Assembly: GCA_018340375.1 (NCBI GenBank)
Contig: JAFFJZ010000025.1
Location: 201,501-265,500, forward strand
Reading direction: 5' to 3'
DNA length: 64,000 nt
Origin: Gonatopus flavifemur
Taxonomy: Eukaryota > Arthropoda > Insecta > Hymenoptera > Dryinidae
Shown: positions 24,601 through 30,689 of the stretch, in pieces
Position numbering within the stretch: position 1 is the first letter of the stretch
Layout of the letters: each line of letters starts with the position of its first letter
Program-made: the position numbers and the translations under genes
The notes under the pieces: generated by a model
Databases searched by the model: none
Told to the model about the DNA's origin: nothing
The model's input: only the letters and a program-made list of their open reading frames with translations

Positions 24601-27600
24601 AAAACTAAAGAGACCTATGAAAGGACGGAGATTTGCAACGATTGAAGAGATAAAGACTGCATCGCTGGAAGAGATCAAGGCTATACCGAAAAGTGCTTAT
24701 GAGAAGTGCTTTGAGGATTGGAAAAACCGTTGGCATAAGTGTATTGTATCTGAGGGGGATTATTTTGAAGGGGACAACATAAATATTAATAAATAAATAT
24801 TTGTTCTTAAAAATACAAAGTCACCTTACTTTTCGAACACACCTCGTATGCCATTTTTTGTAACTTGTAAGTTCCAGGCGGTTGAGAGGGTAGTTTCCAG
24901 GAACAGAAAACTTGAGTCCAAAAATAGTTTTTAAAATGGTTTGTTTCTTCTCTTCTACGACCATTTCCTATTCAGATATGATACTCCAAACTTTTGCGTT
25001 CCTTTCCAAAGGTGTACCGAAATTTCTCAGCGGTAGTGTATAATAACTGAAAATATTGTAATCTACTTATCCTAGGAAGACGACCGATGTAAAAAATATG
25101 GTTTTCATAACACTAAAATGACCCGTATCCCCATAATGAGAACAAAAGGTTTCTCTCAACGTGATTTGAATATGGTTCTCAACATGTTTTTTTCTTCAGG
25201 TGAGCTCCACACAGCACCACAGTTTATAAGGAGTTGGAAATGAATTAATTTGGAACTATGAGGATCCAAAATGAATACATTGAGAAATCTTCATGAATTA
25301 TGATGCTGTGTGGGGCGGCTTCAAGGACAGCATAAAGATTTGAATTGGAATTGAATACATTTCTATTATATATTCATATTTAAAGTTCTCTGCCAATGGA
25401 AAAGAGCCTTACGGCAGCCTAATACCCATGGTCAATTTTTACCTGGGTCTACTTGGGTAATCAGATGATTACGGGGTCCAATGTGGTCCCAAAGTGGGTG
25501 CCTATGCTACTTAACGTGGGGCCAACTCTGGGCTGATAACATCGTCCCCAGCTTGACTGTATTGCTTTGCCCAAGGACTAGGTGATACAATGGGCCCTGA
25601 TCTAAATCGATCTTGGCCCAACTCAGGACCGGGCCCGCACCAAAATTCAATATTTCCATTTTCGACGAACTATAATTGTATGGGAACAAACAATAGGGCC
25701 AAGATCAGTCCAATATGGGTCCCGTTGTCATTCCCCAATACTGGATTCAAGTGAATGGACCCTGTCTGGGGCCCATTGTCAATATTGGCAATGCACGCTT
25801 GGTTATGTATATATAAACTTGAGGACAATATTCTTAGGATATTCTATGGGAAAATATAACCGTATTATTATCTCCCAATCATTCTTTTGTGGCACAGAAA
25901 TATATGCATATTATCTAACATGCCGTGGATGGAAGGAAGCAGATGCGATCACAGAAGCGAAGAAAAATTGTAAAAATTACATCCGAAGTGAAATTACAGA
26001 TCTTCGTCGTCCCAGAAGAGGCTCCAAAAAACAAGTGAAATAACCTTGTCCTGTATGAAATAACTTTTCACATCCATCTCATAATGATTTCTTCACTTTT
26101 GGTCTCAAAAAGAGAAGGAGAAACCACAACGAGAGAGCATTTCGACAGAATCGTCCACGAGTGAAGTGTCTGAAGGCGACGAGGGAAGCGAAATGAAAGG
26201 TGAATACACTGATCTTGAAACCTTTGTATTGATACATACACGGTGAAAAATTTCGTATATTTTCAACACAGATGTATATCCTAGAAGGTCCAACTCGCAA
26301 TAATTTGTGTTGAATATTAACATAAAAATCGATAAGGGGACCCATACAGTACTTCCATGTTCCTAATATTCACATGAGTATTTGGTTTTCTACCGATGGG
26401 GATAAACCTCATATGGAAACACCATCGGATCATGAATAAAACGTAGCACAAATTCCATAACGATCGGATAATAGGAAGCGGAGACACACTGAAAAAGAAG
26501 TGTTGCTTTCATAACAATACTATTTAGCTGTTATAGCTATCTGAAGTATAGGGATATCGGTATTGCTACCATAAGCTGCATGAATCGTTCCAGGAACGAT
26601 CTTGATTAGTATAAATCCATCTAAATTGTTACCAGAACGATCTATGTATCGCTACTACAGCTATTTGTCATGGCCATACTTCAGATCGTTACCATAACCA
26701 CACATTTTTTTCAGTGTATGAGCAGTCGCAAAATCACGATTCTCTCCCCACACAGCACAAATGTCCTGACGACGTCCTCAGGTTATCCTAGGGACATTGC
26801 AATATCCCCAGGATCTCCTGAGGACGTCGCTAGAACATTTGTGCTGTGTGGGTCTCAAAACATTTTCCGTAATATTTTCAGAACGCATTATCCGATCGAG
26901 ATTAGAATCAATAGGCCTCGTGTCCCCTCTAAAACGAACATATTGATGGAATGATTATCCCAATCGGTGCATTTTGAGGAGAGTTATCGTGTGCCAAAGG
27001 GTGCGTCAAATAAGGCGCATGGGAGGAAAAAATTTGTCTACAGTCTTCAACCGATTAGGATAAAACTCACGTGGGGGCACCCAAGCACAAGTTTCATAAC
27101 GATCGGATAATAGGGAACGAAGATATGAGCCGCGAAATCACTATTTTCTTTTAAAACATTTTCCGCAATATTCTCAGAACGCGTTATCCGATCGAGACCA
27201 GAATCAACAGGCCTCAATGCGCCGCTGTGCCGAACATATTGAAAAAATGAATTCAATCGGTGCATTCTGAGGAGAGTTATCGTGCGCAAAAGAGTATACA
27301 TACATACATACACACACACGCGCGCACGCACACACACACACATTTTTGCGGTGGTGTAGCTAGGGGGGAGCAGGAATTAGTAATGGGGATCCTTGGAAAA
27401 GATCAATCTTTGTTTATGTATAGAAAGCCTCGAAGTTTGATTGAAACCTATAAAAATTATATATCTTTATCTCAAAAAAGATAAATTGTTTTGAAAAATC
27501 TCTACCACTAACGGGAAGTGCGAACTTCGCCCCGGGCGCCAAATTACCGCGCTACGCCACTGCATTTTTGGGAATCGTCTTTTTTCGACATTTTAAAACG

Positions 27601-28287
27601 TTCGGCAAAAGGTGAAATACTCCCTTCTGCATCACGGATTTTCGACCCTAATACAATACTTTCATTTCCTCATATATAAGGAATATGGAAGTAAAAATGT
27701 ACCAAATCAACACAAGAATGTTAAATTCACACTAGAAATTTGTTGATTTAAAAATTTTTTATGTGGTTTCCAACACAAACTCCGAGTGAACCTCTAGAAA
27801 CACAAAGAATTTTCCTGTCTAGAAGAGAACGCCTGTTAGAGAAAGGACGCTCCTCGAGTTGCATTTGTTTGAAAAACTAGAGAAACAACGGAAAAAATAC
27901 TCATGTTGAGTTTGATGTAGGTTATTAGAGAATCATGATAGATCATGATCATGAATTTGAGACCGGTACTGTATCTAATAGATATCTGAAAGATGTCTTA
28001 TGCACCATTTTCCGACAAGTGCCAAACCTTGTGTTTGTTAGGATACTCAACCCTTTTTCCAAGCATTTGCAATAGTCTTGTTGATTTTATCACATTCACC
28101 TACGAACTTATAGAAAGAAACTCAGAAAAATCTATTTTTTCTTGGTATTCTTTTTTTCATTTCCGAATGAATATGTGTCCATATAATTTTTTTCCAGCGA
28201 CAGATCTCATCTTATCAACTTTCGATATTAATACCACTCCCTCTTTCAGAAGGTCCTGATAGTGAATCGTCCGATGAGAGTGGGTGA
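9308..28287 (+). CDS. BEN-domain protein gene, seven exons, exon 1 split by a MITE
   Basis: Exons: 9308-9437 plus 9687-9691, 14895-15081, 19991-20076, 22757-22970, 25898-26034, 26115-26199 and 28250-28287. Intron phases agree at every junction (0,1,0,1,0,1), and the sum is 882 nt, i.e. 293 aa plus stop. The protein would have a small N-terminal domain, a His/Lys-rich stretch with a coiled coil, a BEN domain split over exons 4-5 (RNIAMTLFTADELINSSTTG, PALNPSKLRAIK, ending ITDLRRP), and an acidic Ser/Glu tail. BEN domains are DNA- or protein-binding modules of transcriptional repressors, and BEN genes are multi-copy in some insects and also occur in some large DNA viruses. The introns are packed with transposons. 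The MITE in exon 1 probably breaks the gene unless an upstream GT (9431) is used, which would keep phase. Confidence 0.7.
9438..9684. mobile_element. MITE in BEN exon 1
   Basis: Ends CCCAGATAGAAAA and TTTTCTATCTGGG are inverted copies, flanked by TT on both sides (9436-9437, 9685-9686). The inner part contains further inverted words (GGTGCCATCA / TTGGCGCCATGATG). 247 bp. Confidence 0.7.
9883..10326. mobile_element. TA-flanked MITE (CCGTAAAATGGGG family), with nested MITE
   Basis: Ends CCGTAAAATGGGGTGAATAG and the inverted CTATTCACCCCATTTTACGG sit between TA dinucleotides (9881-9882, 10327-10328). An inner copy of the terminal word occurs near 10150. It carries the nested MITE 9909-10144. Confidence 0.8.
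9909..10144. mobile_element. Nested MITE (CCCTGGTT family)
   Basis: Starts CCCTGGTTTAAAAAAACC and ends CTTTTAACCAGGG. Inside, GATTCTCGCCAAATCTCA-like words recur about four times. A shorter relative is at 14732-14847. Confidence 0.65.
10424..10582 (+). CDS. Probable internal exon, 159 nt, phase 1-1
   Basis: A TTTGTATTTCCAG acceptor precedes an open frame GDKDILERIRNHLNHDLPLI through LKEAIANCVLAEIVT, and a GTGATC donor follows at 10583. If not spliced, the frame stops at 10597-10599. It lies between exons 1 and 2 of the BEN gene on the same strand, and its codon use looks like real coding. It needs an upstream exon ending in phase 1, which exon 1 as reconstructed does not offer. It may be alternative, or part of the gene with an unseen exon. 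The domain is not recognised. Confidence 0.5.
10600..12470. other. AT-rich intronic sequence, no features seen
   Basis: No ORF with recognisable content, inverted repeat or splice-bounded open frame was found. Probably intron 1 of the BEN gene. Confidence 0.4.
12476..14541 (+). mobile_element. IS630-Tc1-type transposon (DD41D) with long TIRs
   Basis: Terminal inverted repeats of about 375 bp (12476-12850, 14168-14541) begin CAGGGTGTCCCATTTT, with TA on both sides (12474-12475, 14542-14543). It carries one intact transposase ORF. The two arms differ at only scattered positions, so the insertion is fairly young. It sits in intron 1 of the BEN gene. Confidence 0.9.
12969..14054 (+). CDS. Transposase, IS630-Tc1-mariner superfamily, DD41D
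   Basis: 361 aa; a start at Met5 (MSDYAPNDIV, 12981) is also plausible. Visible parts are an N-terminal helix-turn-helix (about 8-60), a second HTH (about 85-125) and the catalytic domain: Asp162 (FSDAAIF), Asp253 (QQDGAPPH) and Asp295 (SPDLTSPDFFLWG), the last two separated by 41 residues. The usual FSDE has SDA instead, losing the Glu after the first Asp. No stops or frameshifts. It acts by cutting the element's TIRs and inserting it at TA. The C-terminus NSAHFEHLL is shared with the element at 59392. Confidence 0.88.
   Translation: MLNFMSDYAPNDIVDVLLCLGEARGNYVEAVRTFQRRFPDRRCPNRITIRFVEQRARQSLLKRQRNKKVHADDNDPDVGSLAVLALIHINPHISLRDIEEMNGIPRSAAQRILKSLDHHPYYITLVQSLRAEDFITRLNFCTWTQRRIEEDPTLSYHVMFSDAAIFHNVGILNRHNCHYWSAQNPYWVRTINHQYRWSVNVWCGIEDSRIMAPYFFEGNLTGAEYLRFLHFGLPALMEDVSLDVRSRMWFQQDGAPPHYMQIVRKFLDEKFPRRWIGRGGPVRWPPRSPDLTSPDFFLWGYIKNVVFREPPTTRDDIKDRIRRACTAITPATLQATVENSHKRIALCQRQNSAHFEHLLNA
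14732..14847. mobile_element. MITE (CCCTGGTT family), short copy
   Basis: Starts CCCTGGTTAAATGAACCG and ends TTTTCAACTAGGG, with internal CACCAAATCTCACTGAATC words like those of 9909-10144. Confidence 0.6.
14895..15081 (+). CDS. BEN gene exon 2, coiled coil
   Basis: An acceptor TTTATAG and a donor GGTAATA bound 187 open nt in phase 0 to phase 1. It reads TSKKHKTHHSSKHRHEVIAY, then an amphipathic helix with Leu at heptad-like spacing (LNQIKEQLDELL, LQLLDFFKKYDSI). This suggests a self-association segment next to a basic, His-rich stretch. The terminal G joins the CT of exon 3. Confidence 0.7.
15232..15337. mobile_element. Hairpin MITE
   Basis: GATGCTTCCGATTGC and its inverse GCAATCGGAAGCATC form the ends, with a CCAGGGGC / GCCCCAGGGG-rich interior. 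Confidence 0.6.
15356..15501. mobile_element. MITE (CAGAGATGGGCATTTTTGTA family), copy 1
   Basis: Ends CAGAGATGGGCATTTTTGTA and its inverse TACAAAAATGCCCATCTTTG. The interior repeats AAGTACTT words. Copy 2 lies at 23154-23301. Confidence 0.75.
16320..16515. mobile_element. Foldback element
   Basis: Arms contain AGGGGGTCTTTTTGCCGAAT and the inverted CGGCGAAAAGACCCCCT, with an AATCGCTAGTCA/TGACTATCGATT inner stem. Open frames here on both strands are side effects of the palindrome. Confidence 0.65.
16548..17056. mobile_element. Large foldback, arms about 230 bp
   Basis: 16548-16780 and 16829-17056 are inverted copies with few mismatches (AGTTTCCAAAAGTCGTGCAT pairs with ATGCGCGACTTTTGGAAACT), leaving a 48-bp loop. 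No coding capacity. Confidence 0.8.
17060..18840. other. Intronic sequence, no supported features
   Basis: Several open frames (for example minus 17152-17403, plus 18340-18549) have no recognisable domain and no paired splice sites. Nothing else is visible. Confidence 0.35.
18846..19215. mobile_element. Word-array MITE: GCTGnnnCAGC dyads every ~21 bp
   Basis: Ends CACGGAGAAAAA and its inverse TTTTTTCTCTCCGTG, with AA on both sides. The interior alternates GCTG-3/4nt-CAGC dyads with AAATTTTT spacers at about 21-bp steps, roughly 14 times in two blocks. The interior never encodes protein. Confidence 0.75.
19445..19692. mobile_element. Word-array MITE: TTTACAAACTTT words
   Basis: Ends CACTGTAAGGAAAA and the inverse TTTTTTACAGTG. 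The interior repeats CCAAAC, TTTACAAA and AAAGTTTG words about ten times in both orientations. Confidence 0.7.
19752..19770. mobile_element. Solo end of a DD41D-type element
   Basis: TTTTGGGACACCCTGTATA matches the right terminus of the elements at 14541 and 53260. No partner end is nearby. Confidence 0.4.
19991..20076 (+). CDS. BEN gene exon 3
   Basis: Acceptor ATCATCATTCCAG, donor ATGGTAATA. Reads SSNKDQPKIFDAQSGFPAVG then FVSQKTNM, with 2 nt completing a codon from exon 2, and ends in phase 0 before exon 4. A Ser/Pro-containing linker ahead of the BEN domain. No own domain. Confidence 0.65.
20423..20639. mobile_element. Palindromic MITE, CACTGAGA ends
   Basis: Ends CACTGAGAGAAAG and CTTTTTGCTCGGTG, then TA. 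Nested inverted words include GTGGAGCCAACTAC / GTGGTTGACTCCAC and CGAACGACGGGATGTAGTTG and its inverse. Confidence 0.7.
20787..20894. mobile_element. MITE, CCACACAGCAC family, copy 1
   Basis: Ends CCACACAGCACCACAG and GCCGTGCTGTGTGGG. About 108 bp. Other copies are at 22154, 25206 and 26747. Confidence 0.7.
21108..21361. repeat. AT palindrome plus GACGTCC-word foldback
   Basis: 21108-21200 is an AT-rich palindrome (GGAAAAATTTTCAAAATTAT and its inverse). 21280-21361 pairs GAGCACAAGACGTCC with its inverse near 21350 and has repeated GGACGT words. Confidence 0.5.
21644..21878. mobile_element. Palindromic MITE, CACAGAAAAA ends
   Basis: TA, then CACAGAAAAAGAGAATGG; at the other end CCATTTTGTTTTTTCCGTG, then TA. 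Inner arms pair GGATGACAACGCGT with ACGCGTTGTCATCC and AATGGGAATCGTACGATTCCC is itself palindromic. Confidence 0.7.
22154..22300. mobile_element. MITE, CCACACAGCAC family, copy 2
   Basis: Ends CCCATACAGCACGC and TGCCTGTGCTGTGTGGG. Middle AT-rich. Confidence 0.6.
22757..22970 (+). CDS. BEN gene exon 4, first part of BEN domain
   Basis: Acceptor ATATATTCAG, donor CAAAGGTAGCT; 214 nt, phase 0 to phase 1. It reads IPRTTYDNAEFISRTPGSFI, RNIAMTLFTADELINSSTTG and, further on, PALNPSKLRAIK. This follows the BEN-domain pattern: a helix ending in LF..DEL..S..TG, a polar loop, then a LDP.KL.AI helix. The Gly-rich IGQGFEIPRTTY lead-in is also typical of the insect family. Reading through the donor adds 34 unrelated residues before a stop, so the splice is favoured. 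Confidence 0.85.
23154..23301. mobile_element. MITE (CAGAGATGGGCATTTTTGTA family), copy 2
   Basis: Same ends as 15356-15501, with AAGTACTT words and an AAACATGTTT core. The interior orientation appears reversed relative to copy 1 (the GACCCCATA word lies nearer the other end). Confidence 0.75.
23529..24846 (+). mobile_element. mariner transposon (DD34D)
   Basis: TIRs of about 28 bp (CGAGGTGTGTTCAAAAAGTA; inverse at the right end with one mismatch), TA on both sides (23527-23528, 24847-24848). 1318 bp, the usual mariner size, with one long transposase ORF. It lies in the intron between BEN exons 4 and 5. Confidence 0.92.
23801..24796 (+). CDS. mariner transposase, nearly complete
   Basis: 331 aa from the first in-frame Met; full mariner transposases are about 345 aa. 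N-terminal HTH (about 15-45), a second HTH (about 60-95), then Asp132 (TGDESWVYGY), Asp227 (HHDNAPAH) and Asp262 (YSPDLASCDFFLF). 34 residues separate the last two, the mariner signature. The first residues lie in another frame upstream (AIEKYELK near 23725, then RICIKFCVKN in the main frame). A frameshift near 23745 therefore removes the natural start. The catalytic part is intact. Confidence 0.88.
   Translation: MLTVAYGETVLSKKNVYKWYKLFQDGREDANDEPRSGRPSTSTTDGNVQAVKKIVLENRRITIREVAENVGLSLGSCHEIFSNVLGMRRVSAKFVPKLLNFDQKNRRMSIAQELLNDVNDDPDLLKRVITGDESWVYGYDVETKVQSSQWKTPDEPRPKKARQVRSNVKVLLTVFFDYHGVVHQEFLPYGRTVNKKYYLDVMRRLREAIRRKRPELWKNNSWLLHHDNAPAHSSLLVRDFLAKNNTTIMPQPPYSPDLASCDFFLFPKLKRPMKGRRFATIEEIKTASLEEIKAIPKSAYEKCFEDWKNRWHKCIVSEGDYFEGDNININK
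25206..25314. mobile_element. MITE, CCACACAGCAC family, copy 3
   Basis: Ends CCACACAGCACCACAG and TGATGCTGTGTGGG. Confidence 0.65.
25400..25795. repeat. Word-array MITE: TTGGGCCCA-like words
   Basis: GGGCCC, TTGGGCCAA, GGGTCCCA and GGCCCATTGT-like words recur in both orientations across 390 bp. Outer ends were not fixed with confidence. Confidence 0.5.
25898..26034 (+). CDS. BEN gene exon 5, end of BEN domain
   Basis: Acceptor TTTTGTGGCACAG, starts with 2 nt completing Glu with exon 4. Reads IYAYYLTCRGWKEADAITEA, KKNCKNYIRSEITDLRRP and a basic RRGSKKQ. This is the C-terminal helix pair of a BEN domain, ending in the typical I..KI.DLRRP. It ends at a weak GTGAAA donor (26035). If that is not used, the frame stops after VK at 26041-26043 and this is the last exon. 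Confidence 0.8.
26115..26199 (+). CDS. BEN gene exon 6, acidic tail
   Basis: Acceptor ...CAAAAAGAG after a pyrimidine-rich tract, donor AAAGGTGAAT. Phase 0 to phase 1; reads KEKPQRESISTESSTSEVSE then GDEGSEMK. Composition matches exon 7. The intron before it would be only 80 bp. Confidence 0.5.
26487..26716. mobile_element. Word-array MITE, CACTGAAAAA ends
   Basis: Ends CACTGAAAAAGAAGTG and CACATTTTTTTCAGTG, then TA. Interior repeats of GGTATTGCTACCATA, GAACGATC and CTGAAGTAT words in both orientations. Confidence 0.7.
26747..26852. mobile_element. MITE, CCACACAGCAC family, copy 4
   Basis: Ends CCCACACAGCACAAATGTCC and its inverse, with GACGACGTCCTCAGG / CCTGAGGACGTCGC inner stem. Nearly perfect hairpin, so recent. 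Confidence 0.75.
28250..28287 (+). CDS. BEN gene exon 7, terminal
   Basis: Acceptor CCCTCTTTCAG; AA completes Glu with exon 6, then GPDSESSDESG and TGA. An acidic Ser-rich end with likely CK2-type sites. An AATTAAA at about 28332 could serve as a poly(A) signal. Confidence 0.5.
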
Positions 28288-28810
28288 GAAGAACAGAAAG
28301 TGGGAAAAAATGAAGAAGATGAAGAGGAGGAATAATTAAAACCCTGATAACTATTAGGAAATATAAAAAAAAAAGTTATCATTTTCATCACCACTATTAT
28401 CAATCTAAATACAAGGAAACACGTTATAAACTCGAAAGGTTTTTTTTCCAAAGTAGTGTCCTTTGTCCAAGTATTTCTTCAAAAATATTGGTATGATTAA
28501 GTCGCTGACTTGAACATCATCATCCATCAATTCGGAAATATGCTTTCCAATTGAGAAAGCATAGAATTATCATACTAAGTACTTATCGAGAGGTTCTTAC
28601 AGATCTCTGCCGAAGTTCAGATCTCAAGAGATATACATACATTTCAAGAGATCTACATAGATCTCCCTGGATCTGATCTTCCTTTCTCGGGGTACTAGTG
28701 GTGAAATGTTAGCAGTTTGTCATTCTTATGTTACAAATGTTACATGTTTTGATTTAACATTTATCCAACTGCTGAGCTTGGTGGCAACAATGGAATAGAA
28801 ATACAAAACA

Positions 28811-29060
28811 CTACACTCTAAACACAGTTCGTTCCAGCTGAACAAAATTTTGGTTGAAATGAACGCAAAGAAACTTCTTGTTTGGGTGAAATAAAATTTG
28901 TTTGGGATGAACAAGATTTGGTTCACCATAATTAAGCCTTTCATATAGACGATTAACTTTCATTTATCCTGAAGAAATTTTAATTCAGTCAACCAAAAAG
29001 TTTCTCCACGTTCATTCCAACCAAATTTTTGTTTGGTTGAAACAAACGTTTTCTCTGTAT
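28811..29060. mobile_element. Word-array MITE: GGTTGAAAnAAAC words
   Basis: TTTGTTTGGTTGAA / TTCAACCAAAA-like words recur about ten times in both orientations, starting after CACTCTAAACACAG and ending before TTTTCTCTGTATG. Confidence 0.55.
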
Positions 29061-29527
29061 GCCGTCCAAAGCAAGAAGACCGTAAGTCGCATTTTTCATA
29101 TCATTGTAATCGTGAAAAATTCTGCATCCTACTCTGCTGTCCAAAGCAAGAAGACCGTAAGTCGCATTTTTGACGAAAATTAATGAGTCATATCATTTTA
29201 ATCGTTAAAAAATTCTGCATTCCACTGTGTTTTTCATTTTGAAAAAAACTCATCACTTTTTTAATAACAGCGGTTAGAAGTACGCAGAAATCAATAAATT
29301 TTTAAACGTTTATAGAAAAAAAACCATAACTAACACAAAAATGGGAAGTTATAATATTTCAATAGTCTGCAGGCCTCAAGGATAAGCCATTTCTGGGGTA
29401 TATTATACCCTAGAAATGGTTTGCCGTTGAAAAATGATTCGTTTTATTGATTTTGGATGAAAACAGTTTTTCTTGATTTTCTCGACTTGGAGTCAAATGC
29501 ACTTACGGTCTTCTTGCTTTGGACGGC
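29061..29527. mobile_element. MITE, GCCGTCCAAAGCAAG ends
   Basis: GCCGTCCAAAGCAAGAAGAC at the left and its inverse at 29508-29527. An inner direct copy starts at about 29138, and a partial right-type end recurs at about 30018-30046 (ACTTACGGTCTTCTTGC). Confidence 0.65.
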
Positions 29528-29731
29528 AGTACTGTGTTTCTCATTCTGACAAAAAACGCATTATTTTCTTGAAGACGCCGGTTCAAAGTACGAACAAACT
29601 AATCAAATCTGAAACGTTTATATATAACGTCTTTTTGTGTTTCTATAGAAGAAAAGCCGTAACTAACACAAAAATGGGAAGCCTATTCGGAAACGTCAAC
29701 ATCTAGAAATGGTTCACCATTGAAAACACTA

Positions 29732-29935
29732 CACTGAGAAAAAAAATAACGGAACCAACCCTGCAACGAATTTGGATACGGCGAATTTCACCACGCAGTT
29801 GATTCAACTGAATAACGATGGAAATGAGTCCCCGCTCAATTATTCCAATCGATAATCAGTTGAATCAGCCCTGCGGTGAAATTCGCTGTATCCAAACTCT
29901 TACGGAGTTGAACCAAACCTGGTGTTTTCTCAGCG
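29732..29935. mobile_element. Palindromic MITE, CACTGAGAAAA ends
   Basis: TA-CACTGAGAAAAAAAATAACG at the left, TGGTGTTTTCTCAGCG-TA at the right. The interior pairs TTGGATACGGCGAATTTCAC with GTGAAATTCGCTGTATCCAA. Confidence 0.75.
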
Positions 29936-30329
29936 TAGAAACCTTTTGCCACTGAGAGATGATGAGTTGTTCTATTGATTTGACAAGAAAACAGTTTTTC
30001 TTGATTTTCTCGAATTTAAGTCAAATGCACTTACGGTCTTCTTGCACATACAAAATGATCCAGTTGAAGATGCAAAATTGTGAGATTTGATGCTCGTCAA
30101 TGATTATAATAACGAATTTTAAAAAAAATCATATTATTGCTGAATGTTTCTCAATCAGCAGTATGTTGAGCGATAGAAGTGATAATACTTATAACTGGGG
30201 ATAAACTATTGGTTTTATTGGTTTATTGCAGATTATGTCCTTTGTATGGTAAGTATTCCGAGTAATAATGCTCATTGAACCTCATTAATATCCTTGTCCG
30301 AAAAGTCCGATGAATTCCCATGGATTCCC

Positions 30330-30560
30330 ATAGGTGCTGTGACACTAACCGCATAGAAACTGATAAGATATTTTATTCCTATGAGTATTAATCAGGTTTT
30401 GCCGATCATGCTGATAGAAACCCATGGAACATCCTCTTAGAATCTCATAGAAATCCTATAGGTACTGTGACACTGACCGCATAGAAAACGATAAAATATC
30501 ATTGATTCCATTAGGATTTCACCTATCGGTTTCTATTGGTCTTTCATAAGATACTCGTGA
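30330..30560. repeat. Short direct repeats (CTGTGACACT..CGCATAGAAA)
   Basis: ATAGGTGCTGTGACACTAAC at about 30330 recurs, diverged, at about 30456; the flanks repeat CCTATGAG / CCATTAGG. The origin is unclear. Confidence 0.4.
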
Positions 30561-30689
30561 AAACTTGATGATTATGGAATATCAAATTGAATAAGTATGA
30601 ATGAGAAATTCCTGGGACAAATACTCATCAATTTCTGATAAAAATATCTGTTTCAAATGTTTTTTATGTGGTTTCATCAGACCTTTCCA

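Larger units (their letters stand above)
26380..27345. repeat. TTTCATAACGATCGGATAATAGG repeats ending in a microsatellite
   Basis: Units at about 26430 and 27090 share CATAACGATCGGATAATAGG. Units at about 26885 and 27175 share CGCATTATCCGATCGAGA. A TACA/CA microsatellite lies at 27297-27344. Related words appear at about 40080-40290 and 46980-47270, also near CA or CACG microsatellites. Confidence 0.5.
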
